Positions 1-8,107 of a stretch of DNA of 64,000 bases are shown in pieces. The notes beneath the pieces are model-generated. The model had not been told where the DNA came from and did no database searches. It was given only the letters and a program-made list of their open reading frames with translations. Made by a program: the position numbers and the translations under genes. This DNA is from JBBQCW01 sp038319025 (GTDB lineage: Bacteria > Actinomycetota > Thermoleophilia > Solirubrobacterales > Solirubrobacteraceae), in contig JBBQCW010000013.1 in NCBI GenBank assembly GCA_038319025.1, positions 23,474 to 87,473 on the forward strand, given 5' to 3'. Numbering within the stretch: position 1 is the stretch's first letter; the number at the start of each line of letters is the position of its first letter.

Positions 1-1618
1 TGGCCGAGCCGCCCGGAACGATGGCGCCGGTGTGCGTCTTGGCGATCGTCAGGTCCGGGGACTTGACGGTACTGCTCGCGCTGCTGACAGCGGTGAGCGG
101 CGTATTGAGCGAGGCCGAGAAGAAGTTCGCCGTGGCCGTGTTGTCGATGCTGGTGCCGGTCGGCAGGCCGCCGTTGACCGTCACGCGGAAGCGCAGGTCG
201 TAGCTTGCGCCGACGGCGATGCGTCCACCGACGGTCGCGTTGGCCCCGCTGCCGGCGCGGATGACCACCCGATGGCCCACGACGGAGGTGTCGAGGTCGC
301 CCCGGTCGTCACCAGCTGCGTCGGTGAGCGTTCCGGCCGGGCCTCCGGCGCCGTTGACGATGTTCATCGAGCTCGGCACGTAACTCGTGCCGTTCGGGAT
401 CGGGTCGCGCAGCGTGAAGTTGACCGCGTCGTCCTGGCCGGTGTTCGTGCCCGTGATGCGGTATTCGAGCGTGTCGCCCGGTTCGACGTTCCCGCCGTTG
501 AGGTCCACGACCGTCTTGGTCTGGTTGATTCTCGGTGCGTACAGCTCGGTCGCGAAGGTGATCACGCCCGGCAGGTACTGATCACCGGAGGTCGTCACCT
601 TGATGTTCGCGCTCGTCGCCCCGTTGGGCAGGACGCCGTCCGCGTTGATGAAGTCGGCGTCGTACCCGAGTTGGTTGTTGAAGCTCGGGTTCCTTGACGT
701 GTTCGACGTACCGTTGGTGGCGGTCGACGAGTTGAAGAAGTTCGTTGCCGGGTTCTTTGCGTCGGTGAGCACCGTGGAGTTGAGGCTGGCGGTGTCGCCG
801 ACGATGCCCAGGTCACCCTCGTAGGTGATGAAGCCGAGGGTCGTCTTGACGGCGCCTGCGGGCGGTGTCTGGAAGCCGCTGACCGGAATCGTGGTGGGCG
901 GGTCGCTGGCGCGGATCGTGACCAAGCCGTCGAAGACGCTGAGGTTGCGCGCGGGCTGTGCGGTGTCGCGGTAGACGACGACAAGCGACCAGCCGGCGTA
1001 GTGGTCGGAGCCTTGGCCGGCCTGGACGTTGGCGACGGAGTACGACCCCACGCCCGCGGCCTGCACACGGCTCGTGACGTCAGCGAAGCCCTGGTAGCGG
1101 CCGACGTTCAAAGCTGAGTCGTCCAGCACTGATGCGGTGATCGGGCTGTAGGCCGCCGCGCCGGGGGCCTTGAACTGGACGGTGTTGCGCGCACTCGCGT
1201 TGGGGGCCGCATTCGCGCCGCTGCCACTCCAATCGCCGCCCCAGTAGAGCCCGGCGAAGAGAACACTCGAGCCCGCGGGCAGGGCGAGCGTGGAACTGGA
1301 GGAGTCGAACGTCGTACCCACTGCGTCCGTGTCGATGTAGGTCATCGCCCAGTTGTTGTTGTTCAGGTTGTTGTCGCTGACCGTGTTGGTCGAGGCGGCG
1401 CTCTGCGCAGCCGCACAGCCCGAAGCGGAGGTCGGGCAGGTCATCAGCGAGTTCGCGGCCATCGTGATGTTGCCCGTGTCGTTGGTCGCGTAGCGGACGG
1501 TGAACGCGCGATCGGCCGAGGCGAACGCGGGGAAGACGACAGCCATGACACCAACGATGGCGAAGGCCGCGACCACGCGACGACGAACGGCAAACGGAAC
1601 CTGCGACAGACGGGACAT
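1..1618 (-). CDS. Secreted DUF11-repeat surface protein, N-terminal part (runs off left edge)
   Basis: Reading leftward from ATG at 1618, with AGAGG just upstream, one frame stays open to the window edge (539 complete codons). It begins with a basic N-terminus and a hydrophobic signal segment (about residues 14-35) ending in an AFASA-type cleavage site. A long Asn/Ser/Thr-rich domain of about 300 residues follows, then a DUF11-type domain (from about residue 350, with QTKTVVDLNGG and VEPGDTLEYRITGTN). A second DUF11 unit starts at the edge (SPDLTIAKTHTG). DUF11 modules are common in exported, adhesin-like or wall proteins. The C-terminus and any anchor lie outside the window. Function is unknown; the surface location is inferred from the signal peptide and repeats. 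Confidence 0.8.
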   Translation of the reverse strand, partial: MSRLSQVPFAVRRRVVAAFAIVGVMAVVFPAFASADRAFTVRYATNDTGNITMAANSLMTCPTSASGCAAAQSAASTNTVSDNNLNNNNWAMTYIDTDAVGTTFDSSSSTLALPAGSSVLFAGLYWGGDWSGSGANAAPNASARNTVQFKAPGAAAYSPITASVLDDSALNVGRYQGFADVTSRVQAAGVGSYSVANVQAGQGSDHYAGWSLVVVYRDTAQPARNLSVFDGLVTIRASDPPTTIPVSGFQTPPAGAVKTTLGFITYEGDLGIVGDTASLNSTVLTDAKNPATNFFNSSTATNGTSNTSRNPSFNNQLGYDADFINADGVLPNGATSANIKVTTSGDQYLPGVITFATELYAPRINQTKTVVDLNGGNVEPGDTLEYRITGTNTGQDDAVNFTLRDPIPNGTSYVPSSMNIVNGAGGPAGTLTDAAGDDRGDLDTSVVGHRVVIRAGSGANATVGGRIAVGASYDLRFRVTVNGGLPTGTSIDNTATANFFSASLNTPLTAVSSASSTVKSPDLTIAKTHTGAIVPGGSA

Positions 1619-1673
1619 GTGACCTCTGAAGGGTTGCGGACGAGACGTTGGACCGGGCGTCGTAGCCTCAAGT

Positions 1674-1703
1674 CGGTTGTCGCACACCCCTGCCCGACAA
1701 CCG
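1674..1703. repeat. Inverted repeat upstream of the DUF11 gene
   Basis: A perfect 9-bp inverted repeat (CGGTTGTCG at 1674-1682, CGACAACCG at 1695-1703) surrounds a 12-nt loop, about 56 nt before the DUF11 gene start. It could be an operator or a 5'-UTR hairpin. Nothing else recognisable is seen in 1619-1922, which separates the divergent DUF11 and lipoprotein genes. Confidence 0.4.
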
Positions 1704-1922
1704 TGTTGGGCGACCCTGCAGATCCTTCAGCGGATTGTCAATGATTCCGATGCACTTTGCGCCACCAACGCTGTCCAACCCCCACCAGACCTCATCAACG
1801 CGCACGAAATCCGGTGCAGAAGTTGCGCATGAGCGCTCAGGCAAATCGATTCCGATCTGGACGCGCGGCGCAGCGGCCCGCTTCCGTAGGGTGGCCCTTC
1901 CACCGACGAAAGACGACCGACC

Positions 1923-2234
1923 ATGCTCCGTGCTCGCACCGCCGCCGTCATCGCAATCTCCCTGCCGGCGGCTTTTCTCGTCACCGCATGCGGCGACTCC
2001 TCAGTCTCGGCGAGCGACGTTGAGTCCCAGATCGAGAAGCAGCTCGGCCCCAAGCTGCCCCAGCCGATCGACTCAATGTCCTGCCCCGGCAGCATCAAGA
2101 CCAAGGTCGGCGAGACGGAGAACTGTGCGCTGACCTACAAGAGCGGTGACAAGGTCGAGGTCCGCGTGACGATAACCAAGGTCACCGACAGCAAGGCCTC
2201 GTTCGACCTGTTGGTCACCAAACGATTGGCCTGA
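1923..2234 (+). CDS. DUF4333 lipoprotein
   Basis: A 103-residue protein with a short basic N-terminus, a hydrophobic segment and a lipobox (LVTAC, Cys at about residue 22), so probably a lipid-anchored extracytoplasmic protein. The mature part has the DUF4333 pattern: a helix (VESQIEKQL), then a conserved Cys-Pro (SMSCPGSIK), then K.G...NC leading into beta strands (KVEVRVTITKV). The two mature cysteines are placed as in the family and may form a disulfide. DUF4333 proteins are common in actinobacteria with no established function. It stands alone: the DUF11 gene is divergent and the next genes are convergent. Confidence 0.8.
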   Translation: MLRARTAAVIAISLPAAFLVTACGDSSVSASDVESQIEKQLGPKLPQPIDSMSCPGSIKTKVGETENCALTYKSGDKVEVRVTITKVTDSKASFDLLVTKRLA

Positions 2235-2252
2235 CCGCGCGGGCCGCGCCGC

Positions 2253-2423
2253 TCAGGTGCGGCCGGGGGTTCTGGGCGCGTCGCCCTTCGGCGAGGCGTG
2301 AAGGTCGTCCGGGACGCTCTGCGCACGCCCGTCGAGCACTGCGGCCCACAGCAGACCTCCAAACGCGAAAAACACAATGAGCGAGATGATCGCTCCGACG
2401 ATGAAGATGCCCGTGTCGCTCAT
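2253..2423 (-). CDS. Small membrane protein (56 aa), coupled to its upstream neighbour
   Basis: A short frame from ATG at 2423 to TGA at 2253-2255. It encodes 56 residues: a short polar N-terminus (MSDTG), one strongly hydrophobic helix (about residues 6-29, FIVGAIISLIVFFAFGGLLW) and a polar tail rich in Asp, Arg and Pro. Its ATG overlaps the stop of the gene at 2420 by four bases (ATGA), so the two are almost certainly translated together. I do not recognise the family. It lies just beyond a divergent small membrane gene and the rhodopsin, so a link to the rhodopsin is possible but only inferred. Frame, coupling and hydrophobicity are seen directly. Confidence 0.65.
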   Translation of the reverse strand: MSDTGIFIVGAIISLIVFFAFGGLLWAAVLDGRAQSVPDDLHASPKGDAPRTPGRT

Positions 2424-2608
2424 GAGTCCTCGCGATCAGCGCGCAGGGCGAGCAGGGCAAAGGCACCAAAGGCCAGGATCGACGGCACCCAGATGCCTAC
2501 GAACATGCCCTCGGGCTTGTGCCCGCTGAACCACAGCGAAATGGAGAAGACGAACGAGGCGAACGCCGCGATCAGAACTAGTACAACGGCCCGTCTTTGG
2601 GAGGACAT
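2420..2608 (-). CDS. Small two-helix membrane protein (62 aa), divergent from the rhodopsin
   Basis: The ATG at 2608 is preferred over one 15 nt upstream because GGAAGTGAG precedes it. The 62-residue product has two predicted membrane helices (about 7-29 and 37-56) joined by a short loop (WFSGHKPEG), with the segment FVGIWVPSILAFG in the second helix, and a charged C-terminus. No catalytic motif is visible and I cannot name the family. It overlaps the next small gene by ATGA and is separated from the rhodopsin GTG by only about 135 bp, so both directions must be transcribed from that gap. A partner or accessory role with the rhodopsin is a hypothesis. Confidence 0.7.
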   Translation of the reverse strand: MSSQRRAVVLVLIAAFASFVFSISLWFSGHKPEGMFVGIWVPSILAFGAFALLALRADREDS

Positions 2609-2743
2609 GTAGCTCACTTCCATCGATTGTTTCTGTCAGCTGCACTACGGCGCGTCGCCGCTCTGAGACCAATGGCCACGTACGGGTCGGCATCCGTATG
2701 CCTGCCGGCCGACCATTTTGTCCTCACGGCCAGGGAGATTCAC

Positions 2744-3553
2744 GTGTCAAACCTTTTGCAATCCTCCAGTCAGCAGACCTGGCTTACGATCGGCGCGATC
2801 GGCATGGCGCTCGGCGCCATCGCGATTCTCGCGCTCGGTCGCGGGTTGGGTCGCCACAGCCATCACGCCGTCGCGAGCTTTTTCGTATGCGCGATCGCGG
2901 CCTGCCTTTACCTGCTCATGGCCCAAGGCCAGGGTGATGTCATTGTCACCAAGACCGAGGTGGTCATCTCGCCCGCCGGCCTGGTGGCGCTTACCGGGGC
3001 CAAGCTCGTCTACTTCGCACGGTACGTCGACTGGATCTTCACCACGCCGCTACTGCTCATCGGCCTGCTCGGCGTCGGATTGGCCGCGGTCAAGCAGGGT
3101 GGCGAGGATGTCCGGTCGCGCAACGGTCTCATCGGGGGCGTCATCGGCGCGGACATCCTGATGATCCTCACCGGTCTGTTCGGGGCGCTGTCGCTCGACA
3201 GCACCCACAAGTACGTGTGGTTCGCTGTGAGCTGTGCGTTCTTCCTCGGCGTGCTCGCCGTGATCTGGGGTCCGGTGCGTTCGGCGGCCGCGGCGCAGGG
3301 CGGTGGGGTCGCCGCGCTGTACAACCGCCTGTTGGGCATCCTGACCGTCCTGTGGTTCATCTACCCGGTGCTTTGGCTGCTCGGCACAGAGGGCGGCAGC
3401 ACCATCAGCCTCAACAGCGAGGTGGTCGTGTTCACGGTGATCGACCTCCTGGCCAAGGTCGGGTTCGGCCTGGTCCTGGTAACCGGGATCAAGCGCCTGT
3501 CCGCCCAGGAGACGGTGCCGGCCGCCGCCGCGCCGTCCGCCGCCACGGCCTGA
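2744..3553 (+). CDS. Bacteriorhodopsin-like microbial rhodopsin with a DTG motif
   Basis: A seven-helix retinal protein of 269 residues. GTG at 2744 is chosen because GGGAG lies 6 nt upstream and the first helix starts soon after. Helix C reads RYVDWIFTTPLLLIGL: R93, D96 and T100 match BR R82, D85 and T89, but G107 sits where BR has the donor D96. Also matched are D137 (BR D115), the pocket residues W97, W204, Y207, P208 and W211, the release-group glutamates E216 and E226 (BR E194, E204), counter-ion D234 and Schiff-base K238. L104, at the proteorhodopsin tuning site, suggests green absorption. F160 replaces the glycine needed for a carotenoid antenna. The gene is followed 4 nt later by lycopene cyclase and then Blh. 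Outward proton pumping is likely but may be slow; photosensing is the alternative. Confidence 0.95.
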   Translation: MSNLLQSSSQQTWLTIGAIGMALGAIAILALGRGLGRHSHHAVASFFVCAIAACLYLLMAQGQGDVIVTKTEVVISPAGLVALTGAKLVYFARYVDWIFTTPLLLIGLLGVGLAAVKQGGEDVRSRNGLIGGVIGADILMILTGLFGALSLDSTHKYVWFAVSCAFFLGVLAVIWGPVRSAAAAQGGGVAALYNRLLGILTVLWFIYPVLWLLGTEGGSTISLNSEVVVFTVIDLLAKVGFGLVLVTGIKRLSAQETVPAAAAPSAATA

Positions 3554-3557
3554 CCCG

Positions 3558-4775
3558 ATGGAGCCGGCGCCGACGGTCATCCTCGGCGCCGGTCTGTCGG
3601 GCCTATCGGTCGCCCGGGCGCTGCTGCGGCAGCGCCCGGACGCGTCGATTGTCCTGGTCGACCGGCGTACGAACTGGGAGCGGGACCGCACGTGGTGCTT
3701 CTGGTCCACGCCGGGTCTGCCCGATGCCGATCTGGCCACCGAGCGGTGGACGCGCTGGCGCACCATCGGCGCCGACGGGGCGGTCGAGCAGCGCAGCGAC
3801 CGCCACCCCTATCTGCATCTGCCCGCTGACCGCTTCTACGAAGCGTCGCTCACGGCACTGCGAGACGCCCCCAACGTGGAGATCCATCCCGGCACCGCCG
3901 TTCTGTCGGTCGGGCGCGGCCCAGGGAACGCCACCGTGGTCCGGACCAGCGCCGGCGAACTGCATGCCGGCGCGGTGGTGGATGCCATGGGCGGTCGAGG
4001 TCCGCTGCTGCGCGACCGTGCGCCCGGCGCCATCGAGGCACGCCAGCGGTTTCTGGGGTGGGAGGTGGAGACTGAGCGGCCCGTCTTCGATCCGGCGGTC
4101 GCCACGCTGATGGACTTCCAGCCGGGCGGCCACGGCGACGGCGTGCGCTTCATGTACGTCCTACCGTTCTCCCCGACGCGGGCGCTGCTTGAGGACACGT
4201 CGATCGGCGGATCCGCGATTCCTGCGGCCGACCGACGCGCCGCAATCACCGTTTACCTAGAGGAGCGCCTCCGGGCCGGTGCGATTGACGTCGTGCGCAC
4301 CGAACGAGGCTCGCTTCCGATGACGACGTTCGCCTTCCCGGCGACGCACGGACGCGGGCTGTTCACCGCCGGCCAAGCGGCCGGCACTGCGCGGCCGTCG
4401 AGCGGCTACGCCTTTGCTCGCACCCAGCGCCACGCGACGGAGCTCGCACGGTGCCTGCTGGCGGGCGGTTCGGCGCCGTCGGCGCTGGGTCCGCGGCGCC
4501 GGCGCGCCCTCGACGCCCAGTTCCTACGTGCCCTCCAATCAGCGCCGGAGCAGGCTCCTGGATGGTTTACCGCGCTGGCCCGCGGCGTCTCCGGTGACGT
4601 CTTCGCGCGGTTCATGTCGGACGCCAGTTCGGCCGCCGACGAGACGCGGGTGATGGCGGCACTGGCCAAGCCCGGGTTCCTGGCCGCCATGGCCGGGCGC
4701 TCGGCGGTGGCGCCCGCGCATGGAGGCGACGACCTGCGGGGCGCACGGTTCACCGAGCCGGTGCCAGGATCGTGA
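3558..4775 (+). CDS. crtY: Lycopene beta-cyclase (CrtY family)
   Basis: A 405-residue flavoprotein-type cyclase. The N-terminus has the dinucleotide fold VILGAGLSGLSVA (about 8-20), followed by the CrtY hallmark DRTWCFW near residue 45. The ring-forming glutamate region and TAGQAAGTARPSSGYAF lie in the C-terminal half, as in bacterial CrtY. It converts the open ends of lycopene to beta-ionone rings, giving beta-carotene, the substrate of the next gene. The start is 4 nt after the rhodopsin stop, and its stop overlaps the blh start (GTGA), so rhodopsin-crtY-blh is a single operon. Length is normal for the family. Confidence 0.93.
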   Translation: MEPAPTVILGAGLSGLSVARALLRQRPDASIVLVDRRTNWERDRTWCFWSTPGLPDADLATERWTRWRTIGADGAVEQRSDRHPYLHLPADRFYEASLTALRDAPNVEIHPGTAVLSVGRGPGNATVVRTSAGELHAGAVVDAMGGRGPLLRDRAPGAIEARQRFLGWEVETERPVFDPAVATLMDFQPGGHGDGVRFMYVLPFSPTRALLEDTSIGGSAIPAADRRAAITVYLEERLRAGAIDVVRTERGSLPMTTFAFPATHGRGLFTAGQAAGTARPSSGYAFARTQRHATELARCLLAGGSAPSALGPRRRRALDAQFLRALQSAPEQAPGWFTALARGVSGDVFARFMSDASSAADETRVMAALAKPGFLAAMAGRSAVAPAHGGDDLRGARFTEPVPGS

Positions 4776-5890
4776 GCACGCTGCAGCGATCCATCGCCCG
4801 GCCGGGGTACGCCGCCCTCGTGGGCGCCATCGTGCTTGCGCTCGCCTGGCCGGCCGGCGTGGAGGCGATGCGCTTCTGGCCGCTGCTCGCCAGCCTCCTC
4901 TTGCTCGGACTGTCCCACGGCGCCGTCGATCACCACGTACCCGCGCGGCTGGGCGTCGCCGGACACCGGGGGTTGTTCCTGCTCGCCTACGTGGGCCTTG
5001 CGCTGGCCGGGATCGTGGCCTGGTTCGTAGCGCCTGGGGCCGCACTTGCCCTGTTCCTCCTGGTGGCCGTCCTCCACTGGGGTACCGCCGACGTCTGGTT
5101 CGCGCGCAACGTGTCAGGCCGTGCGCCCTTCGGGCGGCCGTGGCGAGCGGCTGCCTTCATCGCCGCCCGCGGCCTGGTGCCGGTGCTGCTCCCGCTGCTG
5201 ATTTTTCCTGCGGCCGCTGCGGAGGGCACCGGCGCAATCCTGCACGCCGTCGGGGCCGGAGGCGAAGGTTGGGCTCCAGCGGGTGGGTGGCGCGACGGGG
5301 GCTTCGTGCTGGTCGGCGCCGCAGTCCTCCTCGCCGTCCTCGCCGCCTGGCTAGATCACCGCGGTTCAGACCGCCGTGGTGCGGCCCGGATCGACGTCGG
5401 CGAAGTGGCGCTGCTCACCCTCACGATGCTGGTCGTCACGCCGGTGTTCGCCGTGGGCGTCTACTTCGTCGCGTGGCACGCCGCACGTCACGTCGGCCGG
5501 CTGATGGCCACCTCCCCCGATCAGGCCCGTCGCCTCGACGATGGGCGGCCGGGAGCCGCGCTGCTGGCGTGGCACGGTGAGGCGGCACCGCTGACCATCG
5601 TGAGCCTGGCCGGGCTGGCACTGCTGGTCCTTTTGGCCTGGCGGCTCCCCGCCGCAGGCGACGCCCTGACCGGCGGTGCCCTGGCGATGATCGCGGCTCT
5701 CACCCTCCCGCACGCCGTGGTGGTCGCGTGGATGGACAAGGTCCAGCTCGCCGGGGTGTGGCGTGCTCAGCCCGACGACAGCGAACGCCGAGCGGGTGGG
5801 CCGTCCGTGGCCGACCCCCAGACCGACCGACCGGCGACCAGCAGTTTGCGCGGCCCGGGGACGATCGCGCGCCCCGCCGTCGCCCCGTAG
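4772..5890 (+). CDS. blh: Brp/Blh beta-carotene 15,15'-dioxygenase
   Basis: An integral membrane oxygenase that cleaves beta-carotene symmetrically to two retinals, the rhodopsin chromophore. The GTG start overlaps the crtY stop by four bases. The 372 residues have several membrane helices and the family's histidines: H49 in GLSHGAVDHH, H102 in VLHWGTADV, H236 and H240 in AWHAARH, and H314 in LPHAVVVAWMD. After about residue 325 the sequence becomes hydrophilic and low in complexity (QPDDSERRAGG onward). That tail overlaps the 3' end of crtB on the other strand by 124 bp and is probably not part of the catalytic fold. Presence beside the rhodopsin indicates retinal made in place. Confidence 0.93.
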   Translation: MSTLQRSIARPGYAALVGAIVLALAWPAGVEAMRFWPLLASLLLLGLSHGAVDHHVPARLGVAGHRGLFLLAYVGLALAGIVAWFVAPGAALALFLLVAVLHWGTADVWFARNVSGRAPFGRPWRAAAFIAARGLVPVLLPLLIFPAAAAEGTGAILHAVGAGGEGWAPAGGWRDGGFVLVGAAVLLAVLAAWLDHRGSDRRGAARIDVGEVALLTLTMLVVTPVFAVGVYFVAWHAARHVGRLMATSPDQARRLDDGRPGAALLAWHGEAAPLTIVSLAGLALLVLLAWRLPAAGDALTGGALAMIAALTLPHAVVVAWMDKVQLAGVWRAQPDDSERRAGGPSVADPQTDRPATSSLRGPGTIARPAVAP

Positions 5891-6636
5891 CCGTCACGCT
5901 CGATTTGGCGGAGGATCTCGCGGTACATCACCGCCGCCGAGCGGACGGCCGTCCGGCCGCTTCGCAACATGGGGATGCCGGCCAAGCCTTCCTCGTACCA
6001 GGCGTCGGCCCGCCCGATCTGGTCGCGCAGCAGCGGCTCTCGCCGGCCCGGTCGTAGGTCGCCGCCGAAGCGGTCCAGCGTGTGCTGGGGCACGTAACAG
6101 CGGCCCGCGGCGCGATCCTCGTCAAGGTCGCGCAGGATGTTCGTGCGCTGCATGGCCACGCCCAGCGCCGCTGCGTGATGGTCGGCGCGGGGGTCGCGGC
6201 GCCCGAGCAGCGCCGTCATCACCACGCCCACGGTGCCGGCCACTCGGTAGCAGTAGACGTCGAGGTCGGCTTCGGTCCGCAGCCGACCTCCGGCTAGGTC
6301 GTCGCGCATCCCCTGGCAGAAGTCCTCCAACGCAGCGCGGGGCAGCTGGTGACGCGCGACCAGGCCGTCCAGGATCGCGCTCTCAGGCGAGGTGACGGCG
6401 CCACCTTCGCACCATCGCTCGACCGCGGCCAGTGCGTCAGGAGCGCTCGGGTCACCCTGATCCACGAGATCGTCGAGGGTGCGAAAGACTAGGTAGAGAA
6501 GGTAGACGTCGTCGCGCACCGCGCGGGGCAGGACCCGGCACGCGAGGGCGAATGTGCGACCGATCGAGCGGGTCGTGGCGCGAGCCTGGGCCACCTGCGC
6601 CCGCTGGGCCCCGGCCTTACCGGGCGCCAGCAGCAT
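5767..6636 (-). CDS. crtB: Phytoene synthase
   Basis: A 289-residue squalene/phytoene synthase family protein that joins two GGPP molecules into phytoene. The two Asp-rich metal sites are present: DDLVD near residue 56 and the second in NILRDLDEDRAAGRCYVP near residue 165. The C-terminal PRKLLVAGRS matches the usual end of the family. The ATG at 6636 lies inside the 3' end of crtI (20-nt overlap), so the leftward fni-crtI-crtB genes form one transcription unit. It converges with blh, overlapping its tail by 124 bp. No GGPP synthase gene is visible in the window, so the substrate must come from elsewhere. Confidence 0.93.
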   Translation of the reverse strand: MLLAPGKAGAQRAQVAQARATTRSIGRTFALACRVLPRAVRDDVYLLYLVFRTLDDLVDQGDPSAPDALAAVERWCEGGAVTSPESAILDGLVARHQLPRAALEDFCQGMRDDLAGGRLRTEADLDVYCYRVAGTVGVVMTALLGRRDPRADHHAAALGVAMQRTNILRDLDEDRAAGRCYVPQHTLDRFGGDLRPGRREPLLRDQIGRADAWYEEGLAGIPMLRSGRTAVRSAAVMYREILRQIERDGYGATAGRAIVPGPRKLLVAGRSVWGSATDGPPARRSLSSG

Positions 6637-8107
6637 GCGCCCTCCTCAAGGTGCCGACGGGGCGCGGGGTATCGGCAGTAACGAGGCCGGCGGTGACCTG
6701 CGCGCCCAGCAATACTCCGGGGATCCCCGCGCCCGGATGGGTGCCGGCCCCCACGTGGTAGAGCCCACGCACCCGGGGGTCGCGGTTGTGGGTGCGAAAC
6801 CAGGCGCTCTGGTGCAGGGTCGGTTCGGTGGCGAACGCGTTGCCGGCCACGGCGCCCAGGTCGTCGGCGAAGTCCGCGGGCGTCATCCGGTGCTCGACCA
6901 CGATCGACGAGCGCAGCCCGTCCAGCCCGAAGTCGCGCTCCAGCTGGTCGAGCAGTTCGTCGCGGATCCGGTCCCCATCGGCCGCCCAATCTCGCGCGTC
7001 GACGGCGAGGTTGGCCACGGGCAGCAGGATCGCGATCGAGTCGCCGCCGGGCGCGGCCATCGCCGCCTCCGTGCGCGCCGGCGCATGGATGTACGTCGAC
7101 CATTGGCCTGCCGCTCGCCCCGTGCGGGTGACCGACCGGATGAACTCGCGGTAGCCACTCCCCACGGTGAGGGTGTGGTGCTGCAGACGCTCGATCGGCC
7201 GGTCGGTCCCGAGGTAGAGCAGGAAGCAGGACATCGTCGGCCGCAGCCGCCGTCGCGGTGGGCGGCGCCCGAGCAGCTCGTGCGTGCGCAGTACGTCGGC
7301 GTTGGAGATCACCACGTCGGCGGCGATGCGCTCGCCGCCTTCCAGCACCACGCCGTTGACGGCAGCGCGAACCCGTTCGATCCGGCTCACCGGTTCGCCG
7401 TACCGCACGTCGAGCGGCGCCGCGAGCGCCTCGACCATCGAATACACGCCGCCCTTCGCGTACCAGACGGCGTCCAGGAACTGCAGGTAGACGAGAGCGC
7501 CGTAGATGGCCGGCACTCGGAACGGGTCGCCGCCGACGAACAGCGAGTGGAACGAGAACGCTTCACGGATGCGCTCGTCGGAGAAGTGGGAGGCGACGAA
7601 CCCGTAGAGCGTCCGCAGCGCCCCCATACGGGCCAGCCCAGGTGTGATGCGCGCCAGGTCGCCGGGACGCTGGAAGGACCGCCGACCGGCCGCCAGGATC
7701 CCATCCTCGTAGATCGGCTTCAGCGCAGCCATGAAGCCATCGAAGGCCGCCGCGTCGCGGGTCGAGAACTTGGCGATCTCGGCCTTCATCCGCTCGGGTT
7801 CGGCCACGAAGTCCAGGTGGCGATCCTCACCCTCCCAAAAGATCCGGTAGAAGGGATCTAGACGGGTCAGTTCGAGTTCCTGGTGAACGTCCAGGCCACC
7901 GGCGGCGAAGACGTCCTCCAGGACCCAGGGCATGGTGATCAGGGACGGCCCGGTGTCCCAGGTGAAGCCTTGGTCGCGCAGTTGGTAAGCGCGGCCGCCT
8001 GGCCGCCCGCGCGCCTCGACGACGGTGACGTCGTGACCTTGGCCCTGCAGGCGCAGCGCAACGCCCAGGCCGCCCAGTCCGGCGCCGATGACGACAACCC
8101 GACTCAC
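6617..8107 (-). CDS. crtI: Phytoene desaturase
   Basis: A 496-residue FAD-dependent desaturase turning phytoene into lycopene. GTG at 8107 is chosen because it overlaps the stop of fni (GTGA) and places the FAD motif VVVIGAGLGGLGVALRL at residue 4; an upstream extension would be non-homologous. The substrate-side motif DTGPSLITMPWVLEDVF follows near residue 50. The C-terminal CrtI signature VGAGTHPGAGIPGVLLGA, which completes the FAD site, is intact. It sits between fni and crtB in a coupled leftward operon. The family also includes isomerases and ketolases, but the neighbours and the full signature favour the desaturase. Confidence 0.94.
   Translation of the reverse strand: MSRVVVIGAGLGGLGVALRLQGQGHDVTVVEARGRPGGRAYQLRDQGFTWDTGPSLITMPWVLEDVFAAGGLDVHQELELTRLDPFYRIFWEGEDRHLDFVAEPERMKAEIAKFSTRDAAAFDGFMAALKPIYEDGILAAGRRSFQRPGDLARITPGLARMGALRTLYGFVASHFSDERIREAFSFHSLFVGGDPFRVPAIYGALVYLQFLDAVWYAKGGVYSMVEALAAPLDVRYGEPVSRIERVRAAVNGVVLEGGERIAADVVISNADVLRTHELLGRRPPRRRLRPTMSCFLLYLGTDRPIERLQHHTLTVGSGYREFIRSVTRTGRAAGQWSTYIHAPARTEAAMAAPGGDSIAILLPVANLAVDARDWAADGDRIRDELLDQLERDFGLDGLRSSIVVEHRMTPADFADDLGAVAGNAFATEPTLHQSAWFRTHNRDPRVRGLYHVGAGTHPGAGIPGVLLGAQVTAGLVTADTPRPVGTLRRAHAAGAR

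Noticed and set aside
1735..2133. 132-codon rightward frame overlapping the DUF4333 gene
   Set aside because: Composition is Ser/Pro/Arg-rich without family likeness; the overlapping lipoprotein frame has a lipobox and DUF4333 pattern.
2597..2743. Longer N-terminus for the rhodopsin
   Set aside because: The extra 49 residues have no family likeness and run through the divergent promoter gap; GTG 2744 has a good ribosome site.
6554..7861. 435-codon rightward open frame opposite crtI
   Set aside because: Antisense of the conserved crtI gene; no recognisable domain, and composition is typical of GC-rich shadow frames.
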